Assembly (NCBI GenBank): GCA_037447655.1
Contig: JBBHKE010001050.1
Coordinates: 35,001 to 99,000, forward strand
Reading direction: 5' to 3'
Source of the DNA: Zygnema cylindricum
Lineage: Eukaryota; Streptophyta; Zygnematophyceae; Zygnematales; Zygnemataceae
Length of the DNA: 64,000 bases
The translations under genes were made by a program, and so were the position numbers. The first letter of the stretch is position 1, and each line of letters opens with the position of its first letter. The notes beneath the pieces were generated by a model that saw only the letters and a list, made by a program, of their open reading frames with translations, did no database searches and was not told the DNA's origin. This document shows positions 55,114 through 64,000 of this stretch, in pieces.

Positions 55114-56510
55114 TATTATTGAGAGATATAAAGCTAGACTGGGTGCTAACGGATTTAGCCAAAAGGAGGGAATTGACTATGAAGAGACCTTCTCTCTGTG
55201 GTTCGCTTTCCTACTATTAGAGTTTTGCTTTCTCTTGCTGCAATAGAGGATATGGAATTGCATCAGATGGATGTTAAGACGGCTTTCTTGCATGGCGATT
55301 TGGAGGAAGTAATTTATATGAAGCAGCCAGAGATGTATACAGAAAAAAACAAAGAAAATCTGGTCTGTAAACTGTTGAAGTCCATGTATGGTTTGAAACA
55401 GGCTCCGAGGCAATGGAACCTGAAATTAGATGAGTTTTTAACCAATCTTGGCTTTACCAAGATCAGTTCAGATCACTCAATCTATGTAATGCAAGGTGAT
55501 GATGGAGTGATTTATGTGGAAGTTTATGTAGATGATTTGCTACTAATTAGTAAATCCATCAATGAGATTAATAAAATAAAATCAGCTCTGAATTCCCGGT
55601 TTATAATGAAAGACTTGGGTGAGGCTAAGTATATTCTAGGAATACAAGTAGAAAGAGACAGAAAACATAATATTATTTATTTAACTCAAAAGGAAGCAAT
55701 CAAGAAAATGTTAGAAAAGTTTGGCATGTCAGAGGCAAAGGGGAGTGCCACTCCTATGGAATTCAGGCAGAAATTGGAGGGCACGGAAACGGATGGTGGT
55801 GTTTTGGTTGATGGTTTCTTAGATTCGAGGAGGCAGATTCTATGTCCTCCATTTCTTACAGGCAGATTGTCGGAAGCCTCATTTATTTCATGAACTGTAG
55901 TCGTCCCGACATCGTTGCAGCGGTTGGAGCTTTGAGCCGAAGCCTGCAAAATCGAAGGAAGTCAGACTATGAGGCAGCAAAGAGAGTTTTTCGTTATCTT
56001 GCAGGAACTCGAAATCTTAGACTCTCTCTCGGTGGAGGGGAAGTCAAAATTCATGCATAGAGCGATGCGAGCTACGGAGATATGCCCAGCCAACACTCCA
56101 CCACTAGATACATTTTGAAGATCGGAAGTGGAACTTGCTGCTGGAGCAGCAAACTTCAAAAGGTAACAGCTCAATCTACCATCGAGGCCGAGTACATGGC
56201 TGCTAGCTCGACAGTTAAGGAGTTACTTTGGGTAAAATCTCTCCTCCAACATCTTCTCTTTATGCAATCTGGACCACATATAGTGTGGTGTGACAATCAG
56301 GTTGCAATTACTATTGCATCTAATCCCAGTCATCACTTTAAGAGTAAGCACATTGATATCAAGCTACATTTTGTAAGAGAAAAGGTGATGGGAAAATTCC
56401 TTAAGTTGAGTTATTTACCGGATGAGCAAATGGTGGCTGATATGATGACAAAACGCTTACCTGCTCCCAAATTGAAGTACTGTAGAGAAGCATGTGGACT
56501 GAGTGACTAG
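55114..56510 (+). pseudogene. Element E1: reverse transcriptase and RNase H
   Basis: RT from IERYKARLGANGFSQKEG-like sequence through HQMDVKTAFLHGDLEEV, SMYGLKQAPRQW, YVDDLLLIS and LTQKEAIKKMLEKFG. RNase H reads MNCSRPDIVAAVG, CCWSSKLQKV, AQSTIEAEYMAAS and WCDNQVAITIASN. A frameshift lies near 55195, another near 55850, and TAG at about 56058 replaces Trp in WSDAS. Gag, protease and integrase were lost in the deletion that fused the LTR stub to RT. Confidence 0.88.
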
Positions 56511-56521
56511 CAAAGTCTAAA

Positions 56522-56533
56522 GCTTTAGGGGAG
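56522..56533 (+). promoter_or_regulatory. Polypurine tract of element E1
   Basis: GCTTTAGGGGAG directly before the LTR at 56534. The same sequence precedes 61462. Confidence 0.85.
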
Positions 56534-57375
56534 TGTTGTTTTTAGAAAACTTTAGTCCTCTCTATGCCTTAGCTGTGAGGGAGAGAGAGCTATTGAGGAC
56601 TTAAGCTATTTTTGGTTGAGTTCGGTTCAGTTGTTACCAAAATTAGTGTGACAGTGAAGTTGGGAGTTCACGGTTCATTCACACTTGGGACACGCGTCGT
56701 CACTTGAGAGAAATGCGTGAGTATGTCCTCCGTGGACGTACGGAAATTCGGCAGGACCACCGGACTTCGTGAAGTCAATTCTACGGTGCCAAATCCTCTA
56801 GTCGGACGGCTGACAGCCGCGCCAACAAATACTGACGAGGCGTGACTAGATCACTATCACTTTACGTTGTTTGAACTTCGGTGTAAATATTTGGTAGAAT
56901 AGAATTTTGTTTGTAGTGAATTAGTTGTTTAGTGTTGAGAATGTGGTTTATGACATACCTTCAGTACACAGGTATACTCATACTATTTGTTGTGTTAGAA
57001 TGTTATATGTACGGCTGGAATGCCTCCGTACTGCTTAGTGTAGTTTTGGTGAATAGAAGTAGGACTTAGTGAATTTGATTCATTAGGAACAAATGATATG
57101 AAAATTGTACACTTAGTTTTATGTAATTTCATTTCTTTATATCTCAAGGTTTTTTTAGCGAAATTCATTGAAATTTTTTGTGTTTGTTCCTTTTTATGTT
57201 ATCTACAATGTGGTGAATCATCATGACCTTTGGATTTTTTTTCTGAAATTTATAGTCTGTCAAAGTTGCTGTTCAGCCATTGGTATTTGTGGAAGATTCC
57301 TCTTTTGTTTTGTTCTACGATGACTACTGCTGCATCTTCTTCATCATCAGTGCCAGCAGTTGTCTCAAAACAAGA
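56534..57375 (+). repeat. Element E middle LTR
   Basis: 842 bp, TGTTGTTTTTAG...ACAAGA, against 843 bp for the right LTR, which ends CAACA. The last 56 nt are in the gag frame from ATG at 57320 (MTTAASSSSSVPAVVSKQ). The following GGTCACCGGCCCGCC stands where C has its primer-binding site, with 11 of 15 bases shared. Confidence 0.85.
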
Positions 57376-58384
57376 GGTCACCGGCCCGCCTTCACGAATT
57401 CCGGTCTTTGATAGACGGGAATATCTGTATTGGGCAGATTTGGTTAAGTCTTACTTTAAGCAAGTGAAACTTATTGATGTGTTAAATAGATCACTGGCAG
57501 AATCTGATGCCAGCTTTGATCAGAAAAATGACCAGGCTTTGCATTTAGTAAAGCTTATGATATCAAAAGAATTGCATATGACACATATTAATGTTACAAA
57601 GGCATCACAATTGTGGGATGCTTTGAAATCTTCTTATGTTAAAGCTAGTGACCAGCATGAGATTATAACTGCTGGTCAGATCTATGAGTATAAGTACACA
57701 GGTGGTAGCATGGTGGAATACACTAATCAGTTTTGAATGTTACTGTCAGAAAATGCATGTTCTAGGGGAACTTTCTCCCCTTATCATCAGGCCATGATTC
57801 TCCTAAAGAGGCTTCTTAATGAATATAAAGGAGCCTCAGATGAAATGAAAAAATTGTCTAAACCTCTTTGGAATTTGCAAAGAGCGATAGAGTTTATCTT
57901 GGCAGAAGAGGCTACTCAAATAGTTTTAGGATTTGGAAAACCAACTGTAGCATTTACGGCTCAGTTTCAGAGGGAAAGTAGATATCAAGGGAATCAGTTT
58001 AATCCTCAGTTTGAGAAATGTGTGTATTTCTATACTGATGGTCACTCCTTCAGAGCTTGTTCTTTGTATATAAAAGCTCTTGAAACAGTTACCTTTCGGA
58101 AAGGATGGAGACAACGTGGACCTCCCATTTCCCAAAAACCTCGGAATAAAACTGTTGCATTTTCAGCGGAGGATACGGAATTCAAGAAGAAAACGACCGA
58201 GGAAACAACACCTGATGTGCTCAGTTTTCCAAAAACTGATGACAAAGAGTTCTTCGCTCTTGCCAAACTCGACATGATGGAAGGAGAAAAGGACCTCGGA
58301 TGGATAATGGATTCCGGCAGCTCTTCACACATGTGCTGGAACAAGTCTTGGTTTAAGGAGATGTCTTCTATTCCTTTACGTTAG
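57320..58384 (+). pseudogene. Element E2 gag and protease
   Basis: Starts in the LTR. Gag: GPPSRIPVFDRREYLYW, KLMISKELHMTHINVTKASQ, LWDALKSSYVKASDQHE, a stop at 57734-57736, then MILLKRLLNEYKGASDE. The knuckle CVYFYTDGHSFRAC has its second Cys replaced by Tyr. The protease is WIMDSGSSSHMC with the active D-S-G intact. A TAG at 58382 ends the frame. Only two stops separate this from an open gag-protease. Confidence 0.88.
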
Positions 58385-59860
58385 ATCTTTTATGCTTGTG
58401 GCTATGCCGTTGAATCAAATGCCAAAGGAAACATAGATCTGGATTGTGTGATAGATGGAAAGGTTGTTAAGAGAACTTTGTATGATGTCTTGTATGTTCA
58501 AAAGTTCAAGAAAAATATGTTTTCTACGTCTGTAGCTCAAAGCAAAGGCTTTGAGGTTCTCCAGAAAAATGGCAAGAAAATAGTGAGCAAGAATGGAAGA
58601 GTAGCTCTAGTAGGAACTAGAGGCCCAAACTTTTTGTACGGCATGGACCTGGCTAATAAAATTGATTTTGCGTATTCCAGTGTCCTATGTGATAATGTTT
58701 TGTGGCATAAAAGACTTGGTCATGTGCATCATGAGAGACTTACTAAGATGATAAAACATGACATGATAGAGGAAGTCAAGCTTGGTCAACAAGAGTCTCA
58801 TGTGTGTGATGGTTGTGCTCTCGGAAAGCTTCACAAGCTTCCCATATCACAAGTTTCTGATCACCGAGCCACAAATGTTCTTGGTATTATTCATTCTTAT
58901 GTTTTCAGCCTTTCTAAAGTTCCCTCTCTAGGTGGCACCGCTTCTTTGTCACCTTTACTGACGATTACTCTCGGTATAGTCGCATATACTTCATGAAGGA
59001 GAAGAGAGAAGTCTTCACTCACTTTAAGCACTACAAAATCTGGGCGGAGAAACTTCACGGTTAATCTATTCTTGCTCTCCGGATGGATAATGGTGGAGAG
59101 TATGTATCTCATGCCTTTGCTGATTTTTTGAAAGAAAATGCCATCTCTCGTGAATTTACTGCTCCGTACACATCGGAACAAAATGGTGTTGCCGAGAGAC
59201 TTAATCGGACTTTGACTGAATGTGCTCGATCTATGATGGCCGATAAAGGTGTGGATCCAAAGTTTTTGGGGGAAGCTTTTCATTGTGCTTCCTACATCAG
59301 AAATAGAGTGGAAACCCGGGCTGTTAGTGGTAAGACACCTTATGAAGTTTGGACAGGCAAAAAGCCAAATGTTAGTCATTTTAGAGTTTTGGTAGCAAAT
59401 GTTTTATCTTGGATAATCTTCCTAATTGGAAGCTTAGTCCAAAATCTGTACCTGGTGTTTTTTCAGGCTATGATGATGAATCTACAAGTTATAGAGTGTA
59501 TAATCCTCAGAGAGGATGCCTTCAAACAGCCAGGAATATTTAGATTAAAGAAGAAATTCAATCTGTTGACATTTTTAGCATGGATGCAGCTGAAAAAAAT
59601 GAGAAAATACAAGAGTATATCATTCTTGAGCAAGTACCTTTTACTCAATCCTCTTCTACTTCTTCTACCTCTCTTCGAAATGCCTCTGGGCCGTCTAATA
59701 CACCTTCTGGAGCTGCTCCTTCTATCGTTGCTCCTCCCAATACACGCCTTGTGCGGCAATCTAGGGAACCAACAGTTCCCGCGTCAGATTTTCCGGGGGG
59801 AAGAAGACAAAGCAGCCGCCTTCGAGGCGACCAAGTTGAAATGCTTTTTATGCAAGCATA
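58385..59860 (+). pseudogene. Element E2 integrase region
   Basis: Seen in order: DVLYVQKFKKNMFSTSVAQS, pre-integrase HKRLGHVHHERL, CDGCALGKLHKLPIS, integrase core DDYSRYSRIYFMKEKREVF (other frame), RMDNGGEYVS, SEQNGVAERLNRTLTECARS and GKTPYEVWTGKKPNVSHFR. The D, D and E catalytic residues are recognisable, but frameshifts lie near 58880 and 59390 and a stop at about 59061. The tail (59580-59861) is Ser/Pro-rich linker. Confidence 0.88.
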
Positions 59861-61438
59861 GGGGAGACGCTTACTATTCATGAAGCTTTTTCCGTTCCCA
59901 AAAAGGATCATTCGATCTCGGGTGCAAATGAAGAGATAAAGTCAATTATGGAAGCCCAAACTTGGGAACTTGTGGAGCTCCCACCGAACCGGAAAGCTAT
60001 CGGTTGTAAGTGGGTCTTCAAATTAAAATTCAATCCTGATAATACAATTGAGAGATATAAAGCTAGAGTGGTTGCTAACGGATTTAGCCAAAAGAAGGAA
60101 TTGACTATGAAGAGACCTTCTCTCTTGTGGTTCGCTTTCCTACTATTAGAGTTTTGCTATCTCTTGTTGCAATAGAGGATATGGAATTGCATCAGATGGA
60201 TGTTAAGACGGCTTTCTTGCATGGTGATTTGGAGGAAGTAATTTATATCAGGCAGCTAGAGATGTATACAGAAAAAAACAAAGAAAATCTGGTCTGTAAA
60301 CTGTTGAAGTCCATGTATGGTCTGAAACAGGCTCCGAGGCAATGGAACCTGAAATTAGATGAGTTTTTAACCAATCTTGGCTTTACCAGGATCAGTTCAG
60401 ATCACTCAATCTATGTAATGCAAGGTGATGATGGAGTGATTTATGTGGCAGTTTATGTAGATGATTTGCTACTGATTAGTAAATCCATCAATGAGATTAA
60501 TAAAATAAAATCAACTCTGAATTCCCGGTTTGAAATGAAAGACTTGGGTGAGGCTAAGTATATTCTAGGAATTCAAGTAGAAAGAGACAAGAAACAGAAA
60601 ATTATTTATTTAACTCAAAAGGAAGCAATCAAGAACATGTTAGAAAAGTTTGGCATGTCAGAGGCAAAGGGGAGTGCCACTCCTATGGAATTCAGGCAGA
60701 AATTGGAGGGCATGGAAACGGATGGTGGAGTTTTGGTTGATGATTTCTTAGATTCGAGGAGGCAGATTCTATGTCCTCCATTCCTTACAGGCAGATTGTC
60801 GGAAGCTTGTTTATTTCATGAATTGTACTCGTCCCGACATCGCAGCATCGGTTGGAGCCTTGAGCCAAGGCCTGCAAAATCCAAGGAAGTGGGACTATGA
60901 GGCAACAAAGAGGGTTCTTCGTTATCTTTCAGGAACTCGAAATCTTAGACTCTCTCTCGGTGGAGGGGAAGTCAAAATCCATATATGGAGCGATGCGAGC
61001 TACGGAGATATGCCCAGCCGACACTCCACTACTGGATACATTTTGAAGATCGGAAGTGGAACTTGCTGCTGGAGCAGCAAACTTCAAAAGGTAACAGCTC
61101 AATCTACTATGGAGGCCGAGTACATGGCTGCTAGCTCGACAGTTAAGGAGTTACTTTGGGTAAATTCTCTTCTCCAATAGCTTCTCTTTATGTAATCTGG
61201 ACCACATATAGTGTGGTGTGACAATCTGGTTGCAATTGCTATTGCATCTAATGCCTGTCATCACTTTAAGAGTAATTACATTGATATCTAGCTACATTTT
61301 GTAAGAGAAAAGGTGATGGGAAAAGTCCTTAAGTTGAGTTATTTACCGGATGAGCAAATTGTGGATGATATGATGACAAAACCCTTACCTGCTCCCAATT
61401 TGAAGTTCTGTAGAGAGGCATGTGGACTAACTGACTAG
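59861..61438 (+). pseudogene. Element E2 reverse transcriptase and RNase H
   Basis: RT: WELVELPPNRKAIGCKWVFK, a frameshift near 60095-60125, HQMDVKTAFLHGDLEEV, YVDDLLLIS (about 60455), LTQKEAIKNMLEKFG. A second frameshift lies near 60800. RNase H: MNCTRPDIAASVG, WSDASYGD, CCWSSKLQKV, MEAEYMAAS; stops follow at about 61178 and 61190, then WCDNLVAIAIAS. It ends REACGLTD and TAG. It is almost identical to E1 over the shared part. Confidence 0.88.
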
Positions 61439-61461
61439 CAAAGTCTAAAGCTTTAGGGGAG

Positions 61462-62304
61462 TGTTGTTTTTAGAAAGCTTTAGTCCTCTCTATGCCTCAG
61501 CTATGAGGGAGAGAGAGTTATTCAGGACTTAAGCTATTTTTGGTTGAGTTTGGTTCAGTGGTTACCAAAATTAGTGTGACAATGAAGTTGGGAGTTCACG
61601 GTTCATTCACACTTGGGACACGCGTCGTCACTTGAGAGAAATGCGTGAGTATGTCCTCCGTGGACGTACGGAAATTCGGCAGGACCACCGGACTTCGTGA
61701 AGTCAATTCTATGGTGCCAAATCCTCTAGTCGGACGGCTGACAGCCGCCGCCATCAAATACTGACGAGGCGTGACTAGATCACTATCACTTTACGTTGTT
61801 TGAACTTCGGTGTAAATATTTGGTAGAATATAATTTTGTTTGTAGTGAATTAGTTATTTAGTGTTGAGAATGTGGTTTATGACATACCTTCAGTACACAG
61901 GTATACTCATACTATTTGTTGTGTTAGAATGTTATATGTACGGCTGGAATGCCTCCGTACTGCTTAGTGTAGTTTCGGTGAATAGAAGTAGGACTTAGTG
62001 AATTTGATTCATTAGGAACAAATGATATGAAAATTGTACACTCAGTTTTATGTAATTTCATTTCTGCATATCTCAAGGTGTTTTTAGCGGAATTCATTGA
62101 AATTTTGTGTGTTTGTTCCTTTTTATGTTATCTACAATGTGGTAAATCATCACGACCTTTGGATTATTTTTCTGAAATTTATAGTCTGTCAAATTTGTTG
62201 TTCAGCCATCGGTATTTGTGGAAGCTTCCTCTTTTGTTTTGTTCTACGATGACTACTGCTGCATCTTCTTCATCTTCAGTGCCAGCAATTGTCTCAGAAC
62301 AACA
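61462..62304 (+). repeat. Element E right LTR
   Basis: 843 bp, TGTTG...CAACA, very similar to 56534-57375 and including the gag ATG (62248 area). F gag sequence follows after GAATT. Confidence 0.88.
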
Positions 62305-62309
62305 GAATT

Positions 62310-63036
62310 ATCCCTATGGTAAAGCTCCAAGTCCATGAGGAGAGATCCATTGCCTAAATACGACAAGTGATGTTTTCGTACTCATTGGGGAGTTTCATAA
62401 ATAGTGTATTAATTTTCCTCTCCTCAGATTCTACATATCTCGCACTAGCAAGCTCAACATATAACGCAGCAATATCATTGCAAAACTCTATCATGCTACC
62501 GCCTTTATAAACATAGGTATCTATTTCTTGTTTTACTAATTGCTGCCTGTGAATAGTGTCACTCTTATAAATGTGACTTAGTGCTTCCCATAACTTTGAA
62601 GACTTCGTTAAGTTTATAAGAGTGATATTTATGGATTTAGACACGTTTCTAAGTATAAGATGCTTTGCTATAGTGTTTTTATATTCCCATATTTTTCTAT
62701 CATTTTCTTCATTTTTATTTCCTACAAGTGGTACCATAGCTGAGAGCCTAGCTCCTCTCACCATAGGTGTCCCTTTTTCCTTCTCCCCTATTTCCCCATC
62801 CACGGCAAGGTTTTTCCCTTCACCTTCCATCCCATCTAAACTTCGGTTGATATTCTGGGCAGCATCAGATGATTCTCCATAGTGTGCTCCTCCAAAGCCA
62901 ATTGGCGGACATCTCAACTGTCCCGACACAATTCCCCATAATTGCTTCTTGAAAAGAAATCCCTCCATCATAAATCCTCAATAAGTGAAGCGAGTTACAT
63001 CAAACATATGCACCCTAGATGGTGGGCCCATAACGT
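62310..63036 (-). pseudogene. Element F gag, N-terminal part
   Basis: The minus strand begins at the LTR end as (V)MGPPSRVHMFD, has an in-frame stop before MMEGFLFKKQLWGIVSGQ (ORF 62971-62354), and continues WEYKNTIAKHLILRNVSKSI, LWEALSHIYKSD, YVYKGGSMIEFCND and MKLPNEYENITCRI. It is the copia gag of the C type, diverged. It is cut by array E at about 62305 and continues at 55040. Confidence 0.85.
63022..63036 (-). promoter_or_regulatory. Primer-binding site of element F
   Basis: The plus strand reads GGTGGGCCCATAACG, one base off the half-tRNA-Met site of C (final C to G). Confidence 0.75.
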
Positions 63037-64000
63037 GAAAATTTGTGTGCTCTATTGCCCACAGAAATCGCAGATCCAAAAGAAGCTTATCTAGATAGTG
63101 CCGACTCCAAGTTGATATAAAACCAAATGACTGACCCCTTGACAATCACAAACCCATTATAGCTTCACCCTTGTGAAATAAGACTTTCTATTTGCTCAGT
63201 TCCACCACAGAATGCAAAGTTAGAATATGAGTTTTGGACTCATTCACCCACTTTGACTTTCCCTTAGAAATTCAACCACCCTGGCAGGCAAAAACTCTAA
63301 CCGACTACATCCTTGTGTAGCTTAGACCACCTTGAGTCCGCAGCAAAAAGAATCACTGAAAATGGTCAAGTAAATTGATCGTTATGGCTGGCCAAAGTTT
63401 GCCATTTATACAAGATCCTACTTGGGAGAGGCAACTTCCTACCACAAATTTTCTAAGTCCTGTTCCCCCTCTTAAACTCTATCTACTAAAATACGGCACC
63501 AATCAAATTACTGTGTCATATAGAAAAGTACAGGTGTCGATGTACTTTTTGTACGGCCATTGTACAACATGGCCAAAATGCGACACGTGTCAAATCAGGA
63601 TTTGTTCCTGTAATCTCCAGAGTTCCTGTAATCGCATGTTATCACACCACGTGTCATCTGACGTGGCAAAGACTGTAAAACGCCAAAAGTACCTCTTCCG
63701 TGATAGCGGCCCCTATTGCGGCCGTCTGATCTAAACCGGCTATAATCTTAGCCGCTGAAATTCGACGCGCGGTATTTATTTTGCTATCCAAATAAATGCT
63801 CAGCATCATTTCCGTCCCCATACCCTACTCCATACTAAATCAAACTGTATCTATGCACTTAGTATCTATTCTCCGTTAAACGAATTAATCTACGTCTAAC
63901 AAATTACATATTTATCAAACCCTATATATTGTAAAATGAGTCCTAGACTTAACAGTTAGAGCTAACAGCTACAGTAACTTGACAGACGGCGGGTACCAAG
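63037..64000 (-). repeat. Element F right (5') LTR, runs off the window
   Basis: The inner end is TGAAAATTTG on the plus strand. R/U5 resembles the left F LTR, and a GTAC cluster lies at 63529-63562. The last 20 bases read ATAGAGCACACAAATTTTCA, so the gag ATG has become ATA. U3 beyond about 63700 does not align with the left LTR. Confidence 0.85.
63940..64000 (+). other. Antisense tRNA-like module in F right LTR, cut by window end
   Basis: CCTAGACTTAACAGTTAGAG (from 63942) matches the module of element B (CCTAGACTTAACGGCTAAGG) rather than those of the left F LTR. The B-box would lie just past 64000. Confidence 0.55.

Larger units (their letters stand above)
55041..62304 (+). mobile_element. 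Ty1/copia array E (three LTRs) inside F gag
   Basis: It is bounded by AAATT (55036-55040) and GAATT (62305-62309), a 5-bp duplication with one mismatch. F gag resumes on both sides. Layout: a 73-bp LTR stub, a truncated pol (E1), LTR 56534-57375, a full gag-pol (E2), LTR 61462-62304. E differs clearly from B/C/F: its LTR begins TGTTGTTTTTAG and has no tRNA-like module that I can see. Confidence 0.85.

Overview
This is nuclear DNA of a eukaryote, most probably from the green-plant (streptophyte) lineage. Three things point that way: a seven-exon gene with GT-AG introns, a small ORF that reads as the plant-type cytochrome c oxidase subunit 5c, and retrotransposon primer-binding sites that match the anticodon arm of the plant initiator tRNA-Met. 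The species cannot be named from the window. One 10-base run of N marks an assembly gap at 2275-2284.

1-19 kb is gene-bearing and AT-rich. It holds a likely COX5C gene (minus strand, 10.3-10.5 kb), a complete Gfo/Idh/MocA-type oxidoreductase (minus strand, 14.0-18.5 kb, 482 codons plus stop), two exon-like ORFs of unknown function (4.6-4.9 and 6.1-6.4 kb), a broken proline/serine-rich ORF cut by a retroelement (3.1-3.6 kb), several short TIR elements and long purine/pyrimidine tracts.

20-26 kb and 47.8-52.7 kb are non-coding and built largely from DNA-transposon relics. These include a Harbinger-like family (TAA/TTA target duplications, termini of the type GGGNG...CCCATGTG) and a TA-flanked MITE family with termini CACCG(C/T)G.

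26-48 kb is a nest of LTR retroelements. A TA-type MITE was split by element D (minus strand, AGTT target duplication, unusual gag, 26126-47835). D received a degenerate Ty1/copia element A (plus). A was cut by copia element B (29677-41750), whose 3' LTR was hit by copia element C (32730-41288, perfect ATTAC target duplication). C is itself a three-LTR array. A solo LTR of the same clade lies in D.

52.7-64 kb is a second nest. Element F (minus, copia, gag plus RNase H only, running off the window) is split inside gag by the plus-strand three-LTR array E (55041-62304).

All pol genes carry stops and frameshifts, so none of these copies looks autonomous now. The copia clade of B, C, F and the solo LTR shares an unusual set of cis features: an antisense tRNA-like A-box/B-box module in U3 at a fixed place, a dense GTAC cluster, a gag ATG exactly 20 nt inside the LTR end, and (in C and F) a primer-binding site for a half initiator tRNA that is read through as gag codons. 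This combination is the most interesting system in the window.
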